A stretch of 19,467 nt of DNA from Temnopleurus reevesii (taxonomy: Eukaryota > Echinodermata > Echinoidea > Temnopleuroida > Temnopleuridae): contig BQKZ01010214.1 of the NCBI GenBank assembly GCA_036244855.1, positions 1-19,467 of the forward strand, given 5' to 3'. The translations under genes and the position numbers were made by a program. How positions within the stretch are numbered: the first letter of the stretch is position 1; every line of letters begins with the position of its first letter. Shown one piece after another: positions 17,819 through 19,467 of this stretch. Below the pieces are notes generated by a model. The model was not told the DNA's origin, did no database searches, and was given only the letters and a program-made list of their open reading frames with translations.

Positions 17819-17968
17819 TGACGGTAGCCAAAGGGTATTGTTGCATGAATACAAAGAAGTCCCGACATAGCAAAGATTCGAACAGTATCCTATTGGTAGA
17901 CAAACACATTTCAATAAAAGAGCATTTCCTTCGTGTTTGATGCAACACTACCCTTTGACTAGCGTCAC
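17819..17968. mobile_element. Inverted-repeat element Y, copy 2 (150 bp)
   Basis: Same ends as copy 1, with AGCGTCAC in place of ACCGTCAC at the right end. The interior differs more (ACAAACACATTTCAATAAAA instead of the ATGAGTAAAA repeats), making this the most diverged of the three. It abuts X copy 3. Confidence 0.72.
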
Positions 17969-18125
17969 TTTGTGAAAAAAGAAATGTTGGCTTTTGACAC
18001 AAAGTGTGGCACACCACCGTCAAGTGATTGAAGATTATTTTCAGGGAAACTCTAGCAGACGCATCCCTCATGTTCATGAAGTGACGGTAGCCAAAATTTT
18101 GAGCCCCCCCCCCTCCCCATCCCCG

Positions 18126-18273
18126 GTGACGGTAGCCAAAGGGTATTGTTGCATGAATACAAAGTCCCGACGTAGCAACAATTCAAAGAGTATCCTGTTG
18201 ATAAATGAGTGAAAATTAGTAAAAAATTATTTCCTTATAGTTGCATGCAACACTACCCTTTGACTACCGTCAC
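18126..18273. mobile_element. Inverted-repeat element Y, copy 3 (148 bp)
   Basis: Nearly identical to copy 1, including AACAATTCAAAGAGTATCC and the pair of AGT-AAAA motifs. Both copies 1 and 3 are preceded by an extra GTGACGGTAGCCAAA and a C-rich spacer (18104-18125 here), absent before copy 2. Copies 1 and 3 are therefore sister units. Confidence 0.75.
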
Positions 18274-18412
18274 TTTGTGAAAAAAAAAGAAATGTTGGCT
18301 TTTGATGCAAAGTGTGGCAGGGATTTTAGAGATGTTCGGCACACCACCGTCAAGTGATTGAAGATTATTTTCAGGGAAACTTAAGCAGACGCATCCCTCA
18401 TGTTTACATTAC

Positions 18413-19300
18413 GGAAGTACCAGTGAAGTAAGGCAATGAATTTTGGGTGTCAAAGGTAAAATGATAAGAATTGCCATTAAATCTAAGATTTATATCGAAA
18501 GATAAGAGTTGAAGCTTTAAAACTAAAAGTTGTATTTCAGATGTAGACTAAACAGGCAATAATCAGGTCGAGCAAGTCATCCCCTTATCCTAGATTGAAA
18601 ACAAATTGTCGCAGTATCATAAGTAATTGCGATTCTGCTTAAAGACCAGAGCGTGAGCAAAATCAACCAGGCTGCAATCAAAGGGCTTAATAAACATTTT
18701 TCATGAATACGGATGACTGAATGTCGAATTCTCTCTCATGACCACAATAAAAAACACCAAATAATATTTGTCCGCCCCCTCCAAAGACGGTAGCAATGCA
18801 GGGGGAGGGGGTGTAATGACGACATGTTGTGCGCGGTTGTCTCGTTTCACTTCATTAATTTACGCAGTTTACTTATGTACCTGACAAAAATAAACCTTAC
18901 ATCGATGCATAAAATTGCCTATAAGTTATTAAAATATATCAAGTGAAAAATTATATATGATATGCTTAGATAACTAATGAAAGATAGACCTTGATATAGT
19001 TGTATGCACATCCTATCAATTGTATTGCATAAATCGGGCCGAAAATACCAAATAGTGCGATCACTTTTCAACAGAATTTGCCGGTGTCGCTAATTTATTC
19101 ACCAATCAGCATTGCCATTGTTCATTGAATCTGAGTCTCCTATAGGAATTCTATTCAAACCCCGATCGTACGCGCTATTCATCACGATCGCTTCATTAAT
19201 ACTTAACATTCTTGACAGAGGCACTGTCATTTCTGTCCAGAATAAAAAAACGACGGCTCGTTTCAAGAGTGAACATCAAATTTACAATTTGAATCACGAT
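18413..19300. other. Intergenic DNA, no gene seen
   Basis: AT-rich with no exon-like frame. At 18775-18811 a CCCCCTCC / GGAGGGGG inverted pair with a 21-base spacer forms a GC-rich stem. The 73-codon + frame at 19112-19333 shows no recognisable domain. Confidence 0.45.
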
Positions 19301-19392
19301 TTAAAGCCCATGTATAGTTTTGGTGAAGATTAAAGAAATTTTATTTGACGAAGTATCCTAAATATTAATTAAAGCCCAAGTACAGTTTTGGT
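19301..19392 (+). repeat. Short direct repeat pair near the window edge
   Basis: TTAAAGCCCATGTATAGTTT (19301-19320, continuing TGGT) and TTAAAGCCCAAGTACAGTTT (19369-19388, continuing TGGT) agree at 22 of 24 positions in the same orientation, 68 bases apart. They may be tandem ends of a mobile element that extends past the window. Confidence 0.6.
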
Positions 19393-19467
19393 AAAAGCCA
19401 ATATTTTTATCGCCAAATTTTGTCTTCAAATCTACTTAAAAAGAAACATGATATCATGAACATGTTG

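Larger units (their letters stand above)
17372..18412 (+). repeat. Tandem array of ~300-bp units, four copies
   Basis: Segment X starts at about 17372, 17697, 17982 and 18289. Shared blocks are TGTTGGCTTTTGA, AAAGTGTGGCAGGGA, AGAGATGTTCGGCACACCAC, CGTCAAGTGATTGAA, TTATTTTCAGGGAAACT and AGCAGACGCAT. Between successive X segments lies the inverted-repeat element Y. Identity between units looks above 90 percent by eye, so expansion is fairly recent. Unit 3 lacks about 22 bases between two GGCA tetramers (near 18008). Unit 4 is truncated after CCTCATGTTTA. Peptides open on both strands across units (for example 17314-17589, 17635-17868, 17811-18077 on -, 17994-18212 on +) are the same repeat in shifting frames. 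Confidence 0.85.

Noticed and set aside
17088..18212. Repeated open frames with similar peptides across the 17-18 kb array
   Set aside because: The peptides recur because the DNA repeats. Boundaries and frames shift between units and stop codons are not conserved, so selection on protein is not supported.

Overview
The window looks like AT-rich genomic DNA from a marine invertebrate animal. An echinoderm is my best guess, but this is inference from the gene family and repeat content. It has one clear protein-coding gene, one polyadenylation signal, one decayed LINE retrotransposon 3' end, and many palindromic or tandem repeats. No bacterial operon, phage, CRISPR or tRNA/rRNA feature was seen.

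Layout. Positions 1-1574 are non-coding flank. Positions 1624-2823 are an uninterrupted 399-residue reading frame for an SBK-type (SH3-binding-domain kinase) Ser/Thr kinase, with an in-frame stop and a tiny upstream ORF just before it and AATAAA 105 bases after its stop codon. Positions 2960-5390 are mostly featureless AT-rich DNA with one 128-bp MITE-like element (3530-3657). Positions 5390-8430 hold microsatellites ((TG)n and (TAA)n), two further terminal-inverted-repeat elements (6219-6394 and 8207-8427), a (TG)n tract enclosed by 80-bp inverted arms (7708-8062), a pyrimidine-rich tract followed by a CRE/CCAAT/E-box cluster (6430-6814), and a 170-bp tandem duplication (7008-7356).

Positions 9230-10822 hold three copies of one dispersed repeat. 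The middle copy is interrupted by a 184-bp foldback element. Positions 10848-11355 are the minus-strand 3' end of a CR1/L2-like LINE. Positions 11630-15856 are a two-stage tandem array: about 12 monomers of roughly 170 bp, then four longer units of 400-490 bp that reuse half of the 170-bp monomer. Diverged copies of the long unit bound this array. Positions 16394-16524 are an AAT-type microsatellite. Positions 17082-18412 are another tandem array, of about 300-bp units, each carrying an inverted-repeat element of about 150 bp. The last kilobase is largely plain.

The only gene product with a predictable job is the kinase. It keeps the catalytic Lys, Glu, Asp, Asn and Asp residues but has HGD in place of HRD and DFS in place of DFG. 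The rest of the window is best read as a repeat-rich intergenic region shaped by hairpin-forming DNA elements and tandem amplification. Most other open frames here are fortuitous or are repeat sequence read in frame.
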